From the NCBI GenBank assembly GCA_958296015.1, contig CATQIH010000002.1:116586-180585 (forward strand): a DNA stretch of 64,000 nucleotides. Direction: 5' to 3'. Positions within the stretch are counted from its first letter, which is position 1, and every line of letters starts with the position of its first letter. Source of the DNA: Cyclobacteriaceae bacterium (GTDB lineage Bacteria; Bacteroidota; Bacteroidia; Cytophagales; Cyclobacteriaceae). Below the pieces are notes generated by a model that was given only the letters and a program-made list of their open reading frames with translations, was not told where the DNA came from and did no database searches. This document shows, piece by piece, positions 28,701 through 35,975 of this stretch. The translations under genes and the position numbers were made by a program.

Positions 28701-28755
28701 GGTTACCCTGTCAAAAGATAAAAGAAGACAAACATTTAAAATTTACAAGCAATGA
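22738..28755 (+). CDS. Giant secreted multidomain protein with FG-GAP/VCBS repeats and T9SS sorting domain
   Basis: This 2005-residue protein has a signal peptide (MSKIPLLLSLLFITFNSIAQ). Two 'CNNGIDDDGDG' calcium-binding-type repeats follow at about residues 27-46 and 69-88. Residues 110-620 carry FG-GAP/VCBS-like units (for example VADIDNDGTPEVI, VADVDSDGTGEIF, FDFDGDGAAEILY, VADVDGDGKTEII) likely to form a beta-propeller. Next come SprB-like Ig repeats and two 'QxITFxxIxD' MBG-like domains near 1530-1690. An SdrD/Cna-B-like domain (DTDSNNGRILAG ... GQYLLVADYQG) lies around 1810-1880. The last 75 residues (YYPNPVHDQLVL ... GVYTVTLSK) are a type A T9SS C-terminal domain. It is probably exported across the outer membrane and anchored to the surface; an adhesin or structural role is inferred. 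Confidence 0.88.
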   Translation: MSKIPLLLSLLFITFNSIAQSSTHELCNNGIDDDGDGLIDCCDQECIGVLYCQLPSAQAKYDCRETGILCNNGIDDDNDGYIDNEDADCLEDPENPNEYIVDNYDCEAAPMGSGIGNMEVTWQSANQTSAVYGMPVVADIDNDGTPEVISSNNQSSYIYIISGKDGTTELSKNSGLGTLFGNPSVADVDSDGTGEIFVIDNNGKLKAYHHDLSDFWTSNQTSCYTTFGRQLGLADFNGDGIVELYQVNEIRNAETGNVIIAGSHGTAKYPSANNWETELNATPVAVDILPDNYPGCTDCQGLELIVGHIIYSVSIESGKLTERLNMNNAATKPADYLTTGYFPKHAGFAGQSYSTTSTVDINNDGYLDVLLSGTTGNAHGPTTLFLWDIHHDAVKSFVVTRAANSIPNSAPSNIRTNFRDLNGNSCDNGETCTSYRGMGVPAIANIDTDPALEITFASGSSLYALDNNLTVKWQNNDDFWDSGSGHTGVSVFDFDGDGAAEILYRDEIDLYIVNGTDGTIANSDYDISTFCSSQTQAEYPIVADVDGDGKTEIIVSCGQLPNTFGDTNTATGTNRQNGHIKAYKAADNNYWTPARKIWNQFMYFNVNVNDDMSIPRFQKAHHLSFAQTCHDPNAPARFPLNTSISQSPRLNSCGQVVFSAAKLDFRSDSVSVVPPVCPENTFQVRLFFENNGDAAVNQPIPVSFYSANPLVGHNPSEEPYLYTQEFSVAGGLQPGAHLDTTITVTGLKGDFRLYISLNDRGQYDENGSLMPSSSFYPLTELNGPVRECDSSPTVMSKAIVARPFRIIASTVSDNLNCKGVSNNNGEVEVTKEDGSAFSAADYTFTWTNISNGKTVGTTAYVGSLPAGSYVVKVTGTKFTCSSIPDTAVVELKNSWSEFDVVTTESLKEVSNCKDKTADGEARVLINGVEPNLNDYDIAWTNQESGATVSLQPHAKALEAYVHYVRIVNKLSGCAETGIIDMTLKRPKFSVIAKGNPSNCVNPNGTIQLAPEQGDVADYRYFLLTSAHDTITANTNGTFENLAEGTYQAYMYNPANKCGKFSNSSQVKLIAEKKVLNVSASIIKNQTACVVPYTGQLTVNTPSPENYEYHWYRLEANGNQVTVSNAPTTPDTLSSRQYFVTMLNKTSLCDTTIAITLTDQITLPIASVTTVDNTSCSLPNGSITATASGGQPENYTFKLIQGTSEQVVANNATGEFTHLTAGRYTLIVTDESRACKPESDPVVVVIRDQRQLLLLDIKLIAPQTLCSDSMGNGHLQAVVEGDINNYDFTWYKGDELSGEVVSNAAEAIKLSTDGKNVQTYVLKVIHKITLCESLKAYELQQEISYPIIREPNYAVTAQTLCAIPNGNIQLSVNGNTDKYSFRLFQKGTSSASYSENNSDGRFEYLAAGTYLALAYDNTTVCLTPDSLATIIVIPESLSTPKIDSLVHSPQTSLEKPDGAILVYLSKSENITDYTFQWLLNGQVVAGQTNSLSNLQSGTYALSITNKHSGCVTDTSIVVESKVKLQQAITFEQIEDKVYDDNIFTLNAVSNSGLPISFLKVQGPVTIENGQIHIAGVGAVTIEATQAGSEQYEAAEPVSVSFAIVEANQIITFDPIDDQSLDAKSLILQATASSGLPATYQATGPVMLEGNTLTFLDAGLVTITAGQQGDENYLSAAEVSQSFFIQLAETPEEPTDSVQKHVLSVKISTFNKQPLPSFSATLYLKSQGKYGVVETKEGGNATFSFENLQEGEAYAVGIRPVGMDFLPSYSGNKIMLQDAKAIVLRQDTLQHITLFSKPTGNANGSSIIKGILLRDTDSNNGRILAGKNTQSSEVLADIPVYLLHPDTQEVLAYAVTDAQGNFSFPGLEAGQYLLVADYQGLPNDNQQNLLHITSGFETLTVTAVAGSHVRVTEVQRVKQVTAIPEDDLLPDAVRYYPNPVHDQLVLQLTSDWLGGELRLSDTSGKLLNKWTATALEMKLLLKHLSAGVYTVTLSKDKRRQTFKIYKQ

Positions 28756-28830
28756 TGATCCATTAATGGTTACATTTGGTGCAGGCAATGTCAAGGAGAT
28801 ATTTTCTTGAAATGTCTGACTAAATAAGCA

Positions 28831-29655
28831 ATGAAAACACACCATCAGTATAACACAAAAGCAGGAAAAGCATTTGAAAGAAACATATGGCAGCTCCGTG
28901 CTTTGCTGTTGGTCATTGGCCTGGTGCTGTTTGGATGTGATACCAGGAAAGCAAGTGAAAATCCTGAAGATTATACTTCAGAAACACTTACTATCCAGAA
29001 GGTGACCAACCATGTGTATCAGCATACGTCGTTTCTTAATACGCAGAGCTTTGGCAAAGTTCCTTGCAATGGCATGATTGTCTTTGATGCGCAGGAAGCC
29101 ATTATCTTTGATACCCCAGCCGATGCTCACGCTACGGTGGAACTAATCGGCTGGGTGGAAGACACGCTGCATTGTAAAGTGAAGGCCATCATTCCCACAC
29201 ATTTTCATACGGACTGTCTGGGCGGGCTGAATGAATTTCATCAACGTCATATTCCTTCTTATGCCAACAACCTGACGATTACATTGGCTGGAAACAACGA
29301 TGCCACACTCCCAGAGCACGGATTTGACAGGTTGCTCGAACTGAAAGTGGGAGATAAACAGGTGCTGGCCGCCTTTGTGGGAGAAGGGCATACCAAGGAC
29401 AACATCATCGGCTACTTTCCGTATGAGAAAGTGATGTTTGGCGGTTGCCTGATCAAAGAGCAAGGTGCAGGAAAGGGATACCTGGAAGATGCCAATGTGC
29501 CTGACTGGCCTGTCACTGTGGCAAAGTTGAAAGCACAGTACCCCGCTGTGCAGATTATTATTCCCGGACACGGAGAGCGGGGCAATACCTCGCTGTTGGA
29601 TTACACCATTGATTTGTTTGCACAAAAAAATAAGCCTTCCGAAGAAGGCTTATAA
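28831..29655 (+). CDS. Subclass B1 metallo-beta-lactamase, predicted lipoprotein
   Basis: This 274-residue protein has a lipobox (LLLVIGLVLFGC, Cys36) and then an MBL fold. Ligands are in the subclass B1 arrangement: H124-x-H126-x-D128 in THFHTDCLGG, H187 in GEGHTKDN, C206 in FGGCLIK and H247 in PGHGERGN. The zinc 2 Cys and the spacing separate it from B2, B3 and from glyoxalase-type MBLs. The N-terminal 50 residues are longer than usual because of the membrane-anchor region. It lies between the T9SS protein and a gene remnant, with no mobile element adjacent, so it looks intrinsic. Beta-lactam hydrolysis is likely from the family; the substrate range is unknown. Confidence 0.88.
   Translation: MKTHHQYNTKAGKAFERNIWQLRALLLVIGLVLFGCDTRKASENPEDYTSETLTIQKVTNHVYQHTSFLNTQSFGKVPCNGMIVFDAQEAIIFDTPADAHATVELIGWVEDTLHCKVKAIIPTHFHTDCLGGLNEFHQRHIPSYANNLTITLAGNNDATLPEHGFDRLLELKVGDKQVLAAFVGEGHTKDNIIGYFPYEKVMFGGCLIKEQGAGKGYLEDANVPDWPVTVAKLKAQYPAVQIIIPGHGERGNTSLLDYTIDLFAQKNKPSEEGL
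29630..29653. terminator. Perfect hairpin overlapping the end of the beta-lactamase gene
   Basis: ATAAGCCTTC-cgaa-GAAGGCTTAT is a 10-bp perfect stem whose right half covers the last codons of the gene. On the plus strand no T-run follows. On the minus strand it is followed by seven T, so it is a good terminator in that direction although no minus-strand gene is nearby. Confidence 0.55.
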
Positions 29656-29828
29656 AGGAGAAGTCAGATGACGCTGCTCAGCAATCGGAGCATCAGCTTA
29701 TAGTTGCTTCAATGATCGTCGCCCAGCACGAAAGTTCTTCCTAAAAAATATTTTCCTTATTCAGATTATTATACGATAGCTCCAAATTGAGGGAGATGAA
29801 GCAAAAAAAACTGTAACTTGAAGAAGCA

Positions 29829-30031
29829 TTTTTGTGAGTCGACAAAATCTGACATATTTAAACATTCAAGGCACTCGCATTGCCCTTGCTATTTGTTACG
29901 AATTGTCTGTATCCGAACATACGGAACTGGCTTCCAAGAGCGGAGCGGAAGTTTACATAGCCAGTGTGGCAAAATCTGTGGATGGTGTTGCCAAAGCCAG
30001 TAAACGCTTATCTGACATAGCCCACATATAA
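29829..30031 (+). pseudogene. Remnant of a carbon-nitrogen hydrolase (nitrilase family)
   Basis: The 582-bp gap 29656-30237 contains one recognisable piece: a frame of about 65 codons reading ...TRIALAICYELSVSEHTELA and GAEVYIASVAKSVDGVAKASKRLSDIA. The I-C-Y-E-L motif is the nucleophile region of nitrilase-family amidohydrolases, and the following part matches their C-terminal third. The N-terminal two thirds and the end are missing, so this is a deletion remnant. The rest of the gap shows nothing I can name. Confidence 0.65.
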
Positions 30032-30237
30032 AGAATACTTGCTTTGAGAAAGCCCCCTGCTATTCCTGAAAAACGTTTGAACTTGAAAGATACTCTACTA
30101 CATGAATTATTCCATTTGCTGTTGTCAGCATAATTTCTTGCATATCTAGCAGGAAAGTTGTTGTTTGTTTATTTTACCGAACCAGTGAACCGATGGATGC
30201 GGAAAAAGCTGGTATCTAACACATATTAATAAAGGAA

Positions 30238-31233
30238 ATGAAACAAATTCTCAACGATCTGATCAGTTATAAGTCGCTGGACAAAGCCAATGCCAAGGAT
30301 ATATTGGTGCGGCTCACGCAGGGGGAGTTCAACCAGAGTCAGATGGCTGCTTTTCTTACAGTGTATCTGATGCGCAGCGTCACGGTAGAAGAGCTGGCGG
30401 GTTTTCGGGAAGCGATGCTGGAACTTTGCCTGCCTTTGCATATTCCGCAATACGATGCCATCGACCTATGCGGTACGGGTGGCGATGGCAAAGACACGTT
30501 TAATATTTCTACGCTTGCCTCTTTTATCGTTGCCGGTGCCGGGCAGCATGTAGCCAAGCATGGCAATAACGGGGTTTCTTCTGTATGCGGTTCGTCAAAT
30601 CTGCTGGCACATTTTGGCTACCGGTTTACCAACGATACGGAGCAGTTGATTGACAGTCTGGAAAAAAGCGGTATCTGCTTTTTACATGCACCACTCTTTC
30701 ACCCTGCCATGAAAAATGTGGCACCCATCCGCAAGGAATTGGGTGTCAAGACGTTTTTTAATATGCTTGGGCCTATGGTGAACCCTTCGTTTCCCAAAAA
30801 GCAACTGGTCGGTGTATTTAGCCTGGAACTGGCACGGCTGTATGCCTATTTGTACCAGCAAACCGATACCGATTTTGTGATCCTGCACTCGCTGGATGGC
30901 TACGATGAGATTTCGCTGACAGGGCCGTTTAAGATGATTACCAACGAACGGGAACAGTTGCTGTACCCCGAAGACCTGGGCTTTAGCACACACCGGCAAC
31001 AGGATATCGCCGGAGGAAATACGATAGAAGATTCTGCCAAGATATTCCTGAATATCCTGCAAGGAGAAGGCACCCTGGCCCAAAATGAGGTGGTGACCGC
31101 CAATGCAGGTATGGCCGTTTATTGTGGCAACAAATCGCTGGGGCTGGAAGAAAGTATGCAAACAGCCCGCCAGTCGCTGGAATCAGGAGAAGCCCTCAAA
31201 AGGTTCAACCTCCTGACCGGAAGGGATATTTAA
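30238..31233 (+). CDS. trpD: Anthranilate phosphoribosyltransferase
   Basis: This 331-residue enzyme transfers the phosphoribosyl group of PRPP to anthranilate in tryptophan synthesis. Visible motifs are the PRPP-binding CGTGGDGKDTFNIST (residues 78-92), KHGNNGVSSVCGSSNLLA (about 108-125), and the HPAMKNVAPIRKELGVKTFFN substrate region with the FNMLGPMVNP hallmark. The length is normal (about 330). It stands alone with no other trp gene adjacent, unlike the usual operon. A plain ATG at 30238 is the start. Confidence 0.96.
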   Translation: MKQILNDLISYKSLDKANAKDILVRLTQGEFNQSQMAAFLTVYLMRSVTVEELAGFREAMLELCLPLHIPQYDAIDLCGTGGDGKDTFNISTLASFIVAGAGQHVAKHGNNGVSSVCGSSNLLAHFGYRFTNDTEQLIDSLEKSGICFLHAPLFHPAMKNVAPIRKELGVKTFFNMLGPMVNPSFPKKQLVGVFSLELARLYAYLYQQTDTDFVILHSLDGYDEISLTGPFKMITNEREQLLYPEDLGFSTHRQQDIAGGNTIEDSAKIFLNILQGEGTLAQNEVVTANAGMAVYCGNKSLGLEESMQTARQSLESGEALKRFNLLTGRDI

Positions 31234-31293
31234 GCACCAAAAAACCAAAACCTAACCCCCAACCACTAAAATCTGATTTCTAACACCCAACAC

Positions 31294-33627
31294 TCACTTC
31301 TTCGCAGCTTTCTTTTTACCGCCACGTCCTTTTTTCTCCGGAGCTTTTTCTGCCAGTTCTACACATTCTTCCAGCGTGAGGTCTTTCGGGTTTTTGTCTT
31401 TCGGAATTTTTACATTCTTCTTACCAGCTTTGATATACGGGCCAAACCGTCCGTTGAGCACCTGTATATCAGGGTTTTCATCAAATACTTTGATGTATTT
31501 GTTCTCATCTGCCTTTCTTTTGGTCTCTATAATCTCAATGGCACGGTCTGCATCTACCGACAGCGGGTCATCTTCTTTGGTAAGCGAGTAATATTTATTC
31601 TTGTGCTTGATGTAAGGGCCAAACCGCCCGATAGCAGCCGTCATCACTTCATCTTCATATGCTCCCACTTCGCGCGGTAGTTTAAACAGTTCCAGTGCTT
31701 CCTCATAGGTAACAGTTTCCAGAAACTGGCCTTTGCGCAGACTGGCAAACGTAGGCTTTTCTTCCGCTTCGGTTTCGCCAATCTGAATCATCGGGCCAAA
31801 ACGCCCCAGCTTGGCATACATGGGTAAGCCTGACTTTGGGTCTTCGCCAACAAACCGCTCATATTTGATTTTGGAACGTTCAATCTGCTCGGTACTTTCT
31901 ACTTTTGGATGGAATTTGCCATAAAAATCTCCGATCATCTTTTCCCACTGCTTTTTGCCATTGGCAATCTCATCAAATTCTTTTTCTACATCGGCAGTAA
32001 AAGAATAATCCATGATGGTTTCAAAATATTCTGTCAGGAAGTCGTTGACCACCATCGCCACATCGGTAGGAAAGAGTTTCTTCTTTTCGGTTCCGAATAT
32101 TTCGGTATGTTTTTTCTCTTCTACCTGGGTGGCTGGTTTTTTCAGCACCAGTTCCGTATAGGCTCTTTCGGTACCCTCGCGGTCTTCTTTGAGGATGTAG
32201 CCTCTTTTCTGTATGGTAGAGATGGTAGGCGCATAGGTAGAGGGTCTGCCGATACCCATTTCTTCCAGTTTTTTCACCAGGCTTGCCTCAGTATAGCGGG
32301 GAGGGTTACGGGTAAAAGTCTGGCGAGCGTTCATCATATCAAATGTTAGCTGTTGCCCTTCAGCAAGCGGTGGCAGCATATCTTTGCTCTCCTCATCCTG
32401 CTCGTCCTCATCGGTAGACTCGATGTATACTCTCAGAAATCCTTCAAATTTAATTACCTCACCGCTGGCAGTTAGCACCTGGGGCACCGTGGAGATGCCG
32501 ATGGTAGCAGTGGTTCTTTCGATCTGTGCATCAGCCATCTGAGAAGCAATAGCACGCTTCCAGATCAGTTCATACAACCGCTGCTCATTCCGTTCGTTGC
32601 CCGCTTCTTTTACAGAAAAGTTGGTAGGGCGAATAGCTTCGTGCGCTTCCTGCGCCGATTCCGACTTTGATTTGTATTTTCTGATCTGAACAAACTCTGG
32701 CCCGTAGCTGCTATTGATCTCATTTTTGGCATTCTCGATGGCTTCTTCCGACAGGTTAGTAGAGTCGGTACGCATATAACTGATCTTACCAGCCTCGTAC
32801 AGCCGCTGTGCCAGCGACATCGTTTGTGTAACCGAAAAACCCATTTTGCGGGAAGCTTCCTGTTGCAGGGTAGACGTGATAAAAGGAGGTGCCGGGGATT
32901 TCTTAACCGGCTTTTTCTCCAGCTGTTGAATACTGAATACAGCATCTTTGCAATCTTCCAGAAACCGAAAGGCTTCTTCCTGGGCATCAAACTTTTTGGA
33001 CAATTCAGCTTTGAGCACACTGCCATTGTCCAGCTTGAATAAAGCGACTACTTTGAAAGAAGACTTGGATTTAAACTCCAGAATTTCTCTTTCCCGTTCA
33101 ACCACCAGGCGTACGGCCACAGATTGCACCCTGCCGGCAGATAGTCCTCGCTTGATCTTTTTCCACAATACCGGAGAAAGCTCATAGCCCACCAGCCTGT
33201 CCAGAATACGGCGTGCCTGCTGCGCATTGACCAGGTCCAGATCTATGCCCCGCGGAGACTGTATGGCATTCAGGATAGCACTCTTGGTGATTTCTCTGAA
33301 CACAATACGCCGCGTATTTTCTTCTTTGAGCTTGAGCACTTCTTTGAGGTGCCAGGAGATGGCTTCGCCTTCACGGTCATCATCACTGGCCAGGTAGATC
33401 AGGTCTGCATCTTTGACCAGCTTCTTCAACTGGCTGATCACTTCCTTTTTGTCTGGTGATACCAGGTAGGTGGGGGCAAAGCCATTGGCTACATCGATGC
33501 CCGTTTCGTCTTTAGGAAGATCGCGTACGTGACCAAAGCTTGAAGTGACAATATAATCCGAACCCAGATAACCTTCAATGGTTTTTGCCTTTGCCGGCGA
33601 CTCTACTATAACTAAATTTTTGGGCAT
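31294..33627 (-). CDS. topA: DNA topoisomerase I
   Basis: This 777-residue type IA topoisomerase relaxes negative supercoils. The Toprim domain opens at LVIVESPAKAKTIEGYLG, with DDDREGE at residues 82-88. The catalytic tyrosine is Y284 in KISYMRTDST. Family motifs include RGLSAGRVQSVAVRL (160-174) and the IGRPSTYAPTISTIQKRGY box. The C-terminal part is the Bacteroidetes form with GRFGPYI repeats (three) instead of zinc fingers. It ends in a Lys-rich tail (KKGRGGKKKAAKK) likely to contact DNA. It is divergent from the sixA-like gene, which shares a 248-bp promoter region. Confidence 0.97.
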   Translation of the reverse strand: MPKNLVIVESPAKAKTIEGYLGSDYIVTSSFGHVRDLPKDETGIDVANGFAPTYLVSPDKKEVISQLKKLVKDADLIYLASDDDREGEAISWHLKEVLKLKEENTRRIVFREITKSAILNAIQSPRGIDLDLVNAQQARRILDRLVGYELSPVLWKKIKRGLSAGRVQSVAVRLVVEREREILEFKSKSSFKVVALFKLDNGSVLKAELSKKFDAQEEAFRFLEDCKDAVFSIQQLEKKPVKKSPAPPFITSTLQQEASRKMGFSVTQTMSLAQRLYEAGKISYMRTDSTNLSEEAIENAKNEINSSYGPEFVQIRKYKSKSESAQEAHEAIRPTNFSVKEAGNERNEQRLYELIWKRAIASQMADAQIERTTATIGISTVPQVLTASGEVIKFEGFLRVYIESTDEDEQDEESKDMLPPLAEGQQLTFDMMNARQTFTRNPPRYTEASLVKKLEEMGIGRPSTYAPTISTIQKRGYILKEDREGTERAYTELVLKKPATQVEEKKHTEIFGTEKKKLFPTDVAMVVNDFLTEYFETIMDYSFTADVEKEFDEIANGKKQWEKMIGDFYGKFHPKVESTEQIERSKIKYERFVGEDPKSGLPMYAKLGRFGPMIQIGETEAEEKPTFASLRKGQFLETVTYEEALELFKLPREVGAYEDEVMTAAIGRFGPYIKHKNKYYSLTKEDDPLSVDADRAIEIIETKRKADENKYIKVFDENPDIQVLNGRFGPYIKAGKKNVKIPKDKNPKDLTLEECVELAEKAPEKKGRGGKKKAAKK

Positions 33628-33875
33628 ACAATCGTTGAGTTTCTTTGTGGTACTTTCAAATCTATAAAACTTCTTTCACAAGGCTTTATTTTCACCAGTG
33701 AAACATCAGAGTTTTCTCAAACTTTGGTAACATTGTTTTCTTTCTACAAATGTTTTGCCGAATTTTGAAAGCTTCATGGACAACGTTCTGTTAAGCGGCA
33801 TTCCGATGAAGTTGATGTTACCTATTACTATATAAAAGCATTTGTCCTTCTTTAATTCCTGTCAGGTCCGATAAA

Positions 33876-34376
33876 ATGGTTAAAAATTTATTTCTGGTGC
33901 GTCACGCCGAAGCGGCTGAAGCAAATGCAAATCAAAGAGATGTTGAACGGGAGCTAACCGCCAAAGGTTATCGCGATGCACCCAGGGTAGGCAGGTACCT
34001 GTTTGAGCAACAGCTTCAGCCCAGCATAATCTGGTCGAGCAACGCACAGCGGGCTATGGCTACTGCTGAGCTGGTCGCCGAGCAGATGAAATACGATACG
34101 CTCAAGATCAAGACCAGCGAAGATATCTACCATGCTTCTGTCAGAAGTCTGCTGCAACTGATCAATGAGCAGAAAGATGCTCATGATCAGGTACTAATCG
34201 TCGGTCATAATCCGGCCATCAGTTACCTGGCAGAATACCTCACCGGTGAAGAAATCGGAGATATGATGCCCTGCGGTGTGGTGCATGTTACTTTTGAGGT
34301 AGAAAAGTGGGCAGAAGTATCCCAAGACACTGGAAAAATGGCTTATTATCTAACACCCGATAAACTGGCTATGTAA
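33876..34376 (+). CDS. SixA-like phosphohistidine phosphatase
   Basis: This 166-residue histidine phosphatase (RHG superfamily) has LVRHAEAAEA with R9-H10 at the catalytic position, a conserved Arg in WSSNAQRAMATAELVAEQ, and the second His in VLIVGHNPAISYLAEYL. SixA proteins remove phosphate from histidine phosphotransfer domains. The length and 'RHAEA...D.eReLtakG' pattern match SixA rather than phosphoglycerate mutase. It is divergent from topA. The substrate in this organism is unknown. Confidence 0.88.
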   Translation: MVKNLFLVRHAEAAEANANQRDVERELTAKGYRDAPRVGRYLFEQQLQPSIIWSSNAQRAMATAELVAEQMKYDTLKIKTSEDIYHASVRSLLQLINEQKDAHDQVLIVGHNPAISYLAEYLTGEEIGDMMPCGVVHVTFEVEKWAEVSQDTGKMAYYLTPDKLAM

Positions 34377-34488
34377 CCAGGAGCATAAAAAAAAATATTT
34401 CATATACTTTGGGTATATAGTAACAGTATTTTATTGCTATATTGAATGTCCAACTTATTGTTGACTACATAACTATATCTGTAAGTAT

Positions 34489-35052
34489 ATGAGAAATAAT
34501 TTTTTACTAATAATGCTTGTCGGTATCATTTTTACTGGCTGTTTAGGCTACAAAGAATTTCCGGTAGAGTCGGATTACAGCTATGCGGGAGATTTCAAGA
34601 AGTACAAAACCTTCAACTTTCTGGATACCCGTAGCTCCGGTCCCGATTCTTCCATGCAAAACGACGTGATAGAAGGTGCCATCCGTGCCCGAATGGAACT
34701 GCAAGGATACGAATACTCTGAAATGGACCCGCGTCTGTTGGTTTCTTACAAAATATTCTACGACAGTCTTTTTTTTACAGGCTACGAACAGCCGGACATC
34801 GAAATGTTTCTGGAATATGAAGAGAATGTAGACCAGGAAATGGATCCTGTTAAATACAACCTACGGCAGGGCACACTGCTGGTGCTCATGTATGATAGGG
34901 AGCGTAAGAAATCTATCTGGCAGGGATATGCCTCGGGCGTATTTAGTAATCAGTATTTCACTGACAAACGTTACCTTCAGGGAGCCGTGCGCTCCATTTT
35001 TGACCAGTATAAGGTGTTTGCCCAAGGATTTGCCGTGCAGAAAAAACGCTAG
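34489..35052 (+). CDS. DUF4136 lipoprotein
   Basis: This 187-residue protein has a lipoprotein signal (LLIMLVGIIFTGC, Cys18) and a DUF4136 domain: 'VESDYSYAGDFKKYKTFNFLD' at the start of the mature part, a PRLLVSYKIF strand, and 'SIWQGYASGVFS' followed by a C-terminal helix AVRSIFDQY. DUF4136 proteins are periplasm-facing lipoproteins of unknown function and are abundant in Bacteroidetes. It runs convergently with the GDPD gene and its stop overlaps the latter's stop by 4 bp (35049-35052). Confidence 0.87.
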   Translation: MRNNFLLIMLVGIIFTGCLGYKEFPVESDYSYAGDFKKYKTFNFLDTRSSGPDSSMQNDVIEGAIRARMELQGYEYSEMDPRLLVSYKIFYDSLFFTGYEQPDIEMFLEYEENVDQEMDPVKYNLRQGTLLVLMYDRERKKSIWQGYASGVFSNQYFTDKRYLQGAVRSIFDQYKVFAQGFAVQKKR

Positions 35053-35975
35053 TCGTTCACCAGGTTGATCACCCTGTCGGGATAGTCTGATATGATGCCG
35101 TCTACTCTTAGGCTGAGCATCTTTTGGATGTCTTCGGGCTGGTTGACGGTCCACGGAATCACTTTCATACCCTGATGCCGAGCGTAGGCCATGAGCTTTG
35201 GGTTGACCAGTTTGTAGTAAGGACTGTAAATGTCAGGCGTAAAGCCCAGCGTCTGTAGATTTTTGGTAGCCGATTGATCTTCAACCAGCAAAGCCAGCGG
35301 AATCTGCGGGTATTGCTGGTGTGCATATTGCAAAGTGCGCACATCAAAAGACTGGATATTAGCTTGCGGCAGTATATTTTTATCCTCAAGTACAGCCATC
35401 AGCAAATCTACAAAGTCAGCAGGCTTGGGATGTAATGTTCCATCACCTTCTGGAGATAATTTTGTCTCGATATTATAATGAATGGGCGGAAGATTATTTG
35501 CTTTGAGGTAGGCTTCTACGGTGTCTATCACCTGCGAGAGCAACGGCTTTGGTACCTTCTGCGTAGCCTGCTTCGGAAAATCAGGATGTTGCCGACTGCC
35601 ACAGTCGCAATGGGCAATCTGCACATAGTCCATTTGATATAGGGCATAGTCATGTTTCTGTGCAATTTTTTTCCCATCAGGACTGAGGCAAATGGCAGGA
35701 TTGAGATAAAGATCATGAGAAACTACCACCTGCCCGTCTTTGGAAATAACCACGTCCAGTTCCAGCGTGGTCACACCTAGCGATACAGCTTTGATAAAAG
35801 CAGGAATGGTATTTTCTGGCATCAGCCCTCGGCAGCCTCTATGCCCTTGGATATCAAGATCTTGTGCCTGCAAAGCGTTTGTGCTTAACAAAATTAACAG
35901 AATAAAAGGTACAGCATTCCAGATTGCGTTAGCGTATCTCAAAGCTGGTTTTTCCGATAACATAATCATTTGCAT
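35049..35975 (-). CDS. Glycerophosphodiester phosphodiesterase (GDPD), exported
   Basis: This 308-residue protein has a signal-like N-terminus (NAVPFILLILLSTNALQAQ) and the GDPD fold. It opens with IQGHRGCRGLMPENTIPAF (catalytic His, Arg, Glu, Asn) and LELDVVISKDGQVVVSHD, and also carries KLSPEGDGTLHP and VDGIISDYPDRVI at the end. The enzyme hydrolyses glycerophosphodiesters to sn-glycerol 3-phosphate and an alcohol, here probably in the periplasm. Start codons at 35975, 35969 and 35963 all overlap the upstream coiled-coil gene, so coupling is likely but the exact start is open. Confidence 0.9.
   Translation of the reverse strand: MQMIMLSEKPALRYANAIWNAVPFILLILLSTNALQAQDLDIQGHRGCRGLMPENTIPAFIKAVSLGVTTLELDVVISKDGQVVVSHDLYLNPAICLSPDGKKIAQKHDYALYQMDYVQIAHCDCGSRQHPDFPKQATQKVPKPLLSQVIDTVEAYLKANNLPPIHYNIETKLSPEGDGTLHPKPADFVDLLMAVLEDKNILPQANIQSFDVRTLQYAHQQYPQIPLALLVEDQSATKNLQTLGFTPDIYSPYYKLVNPKLMAYARHQGMKVIPWTVNQPEDIQKMLSLRVDGIISDYPDRVINLVND

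Noticed and set aside
28831..29655. Glyoxalase II or B3-type identity for the MBL-fold protein
   Set aside because: Cys206 and the H-x-H-x-D spacing follow subclass B1; the glyoxalase and B3 motif H-x-H-x-D-H is absent (residue after D128 is Cys).
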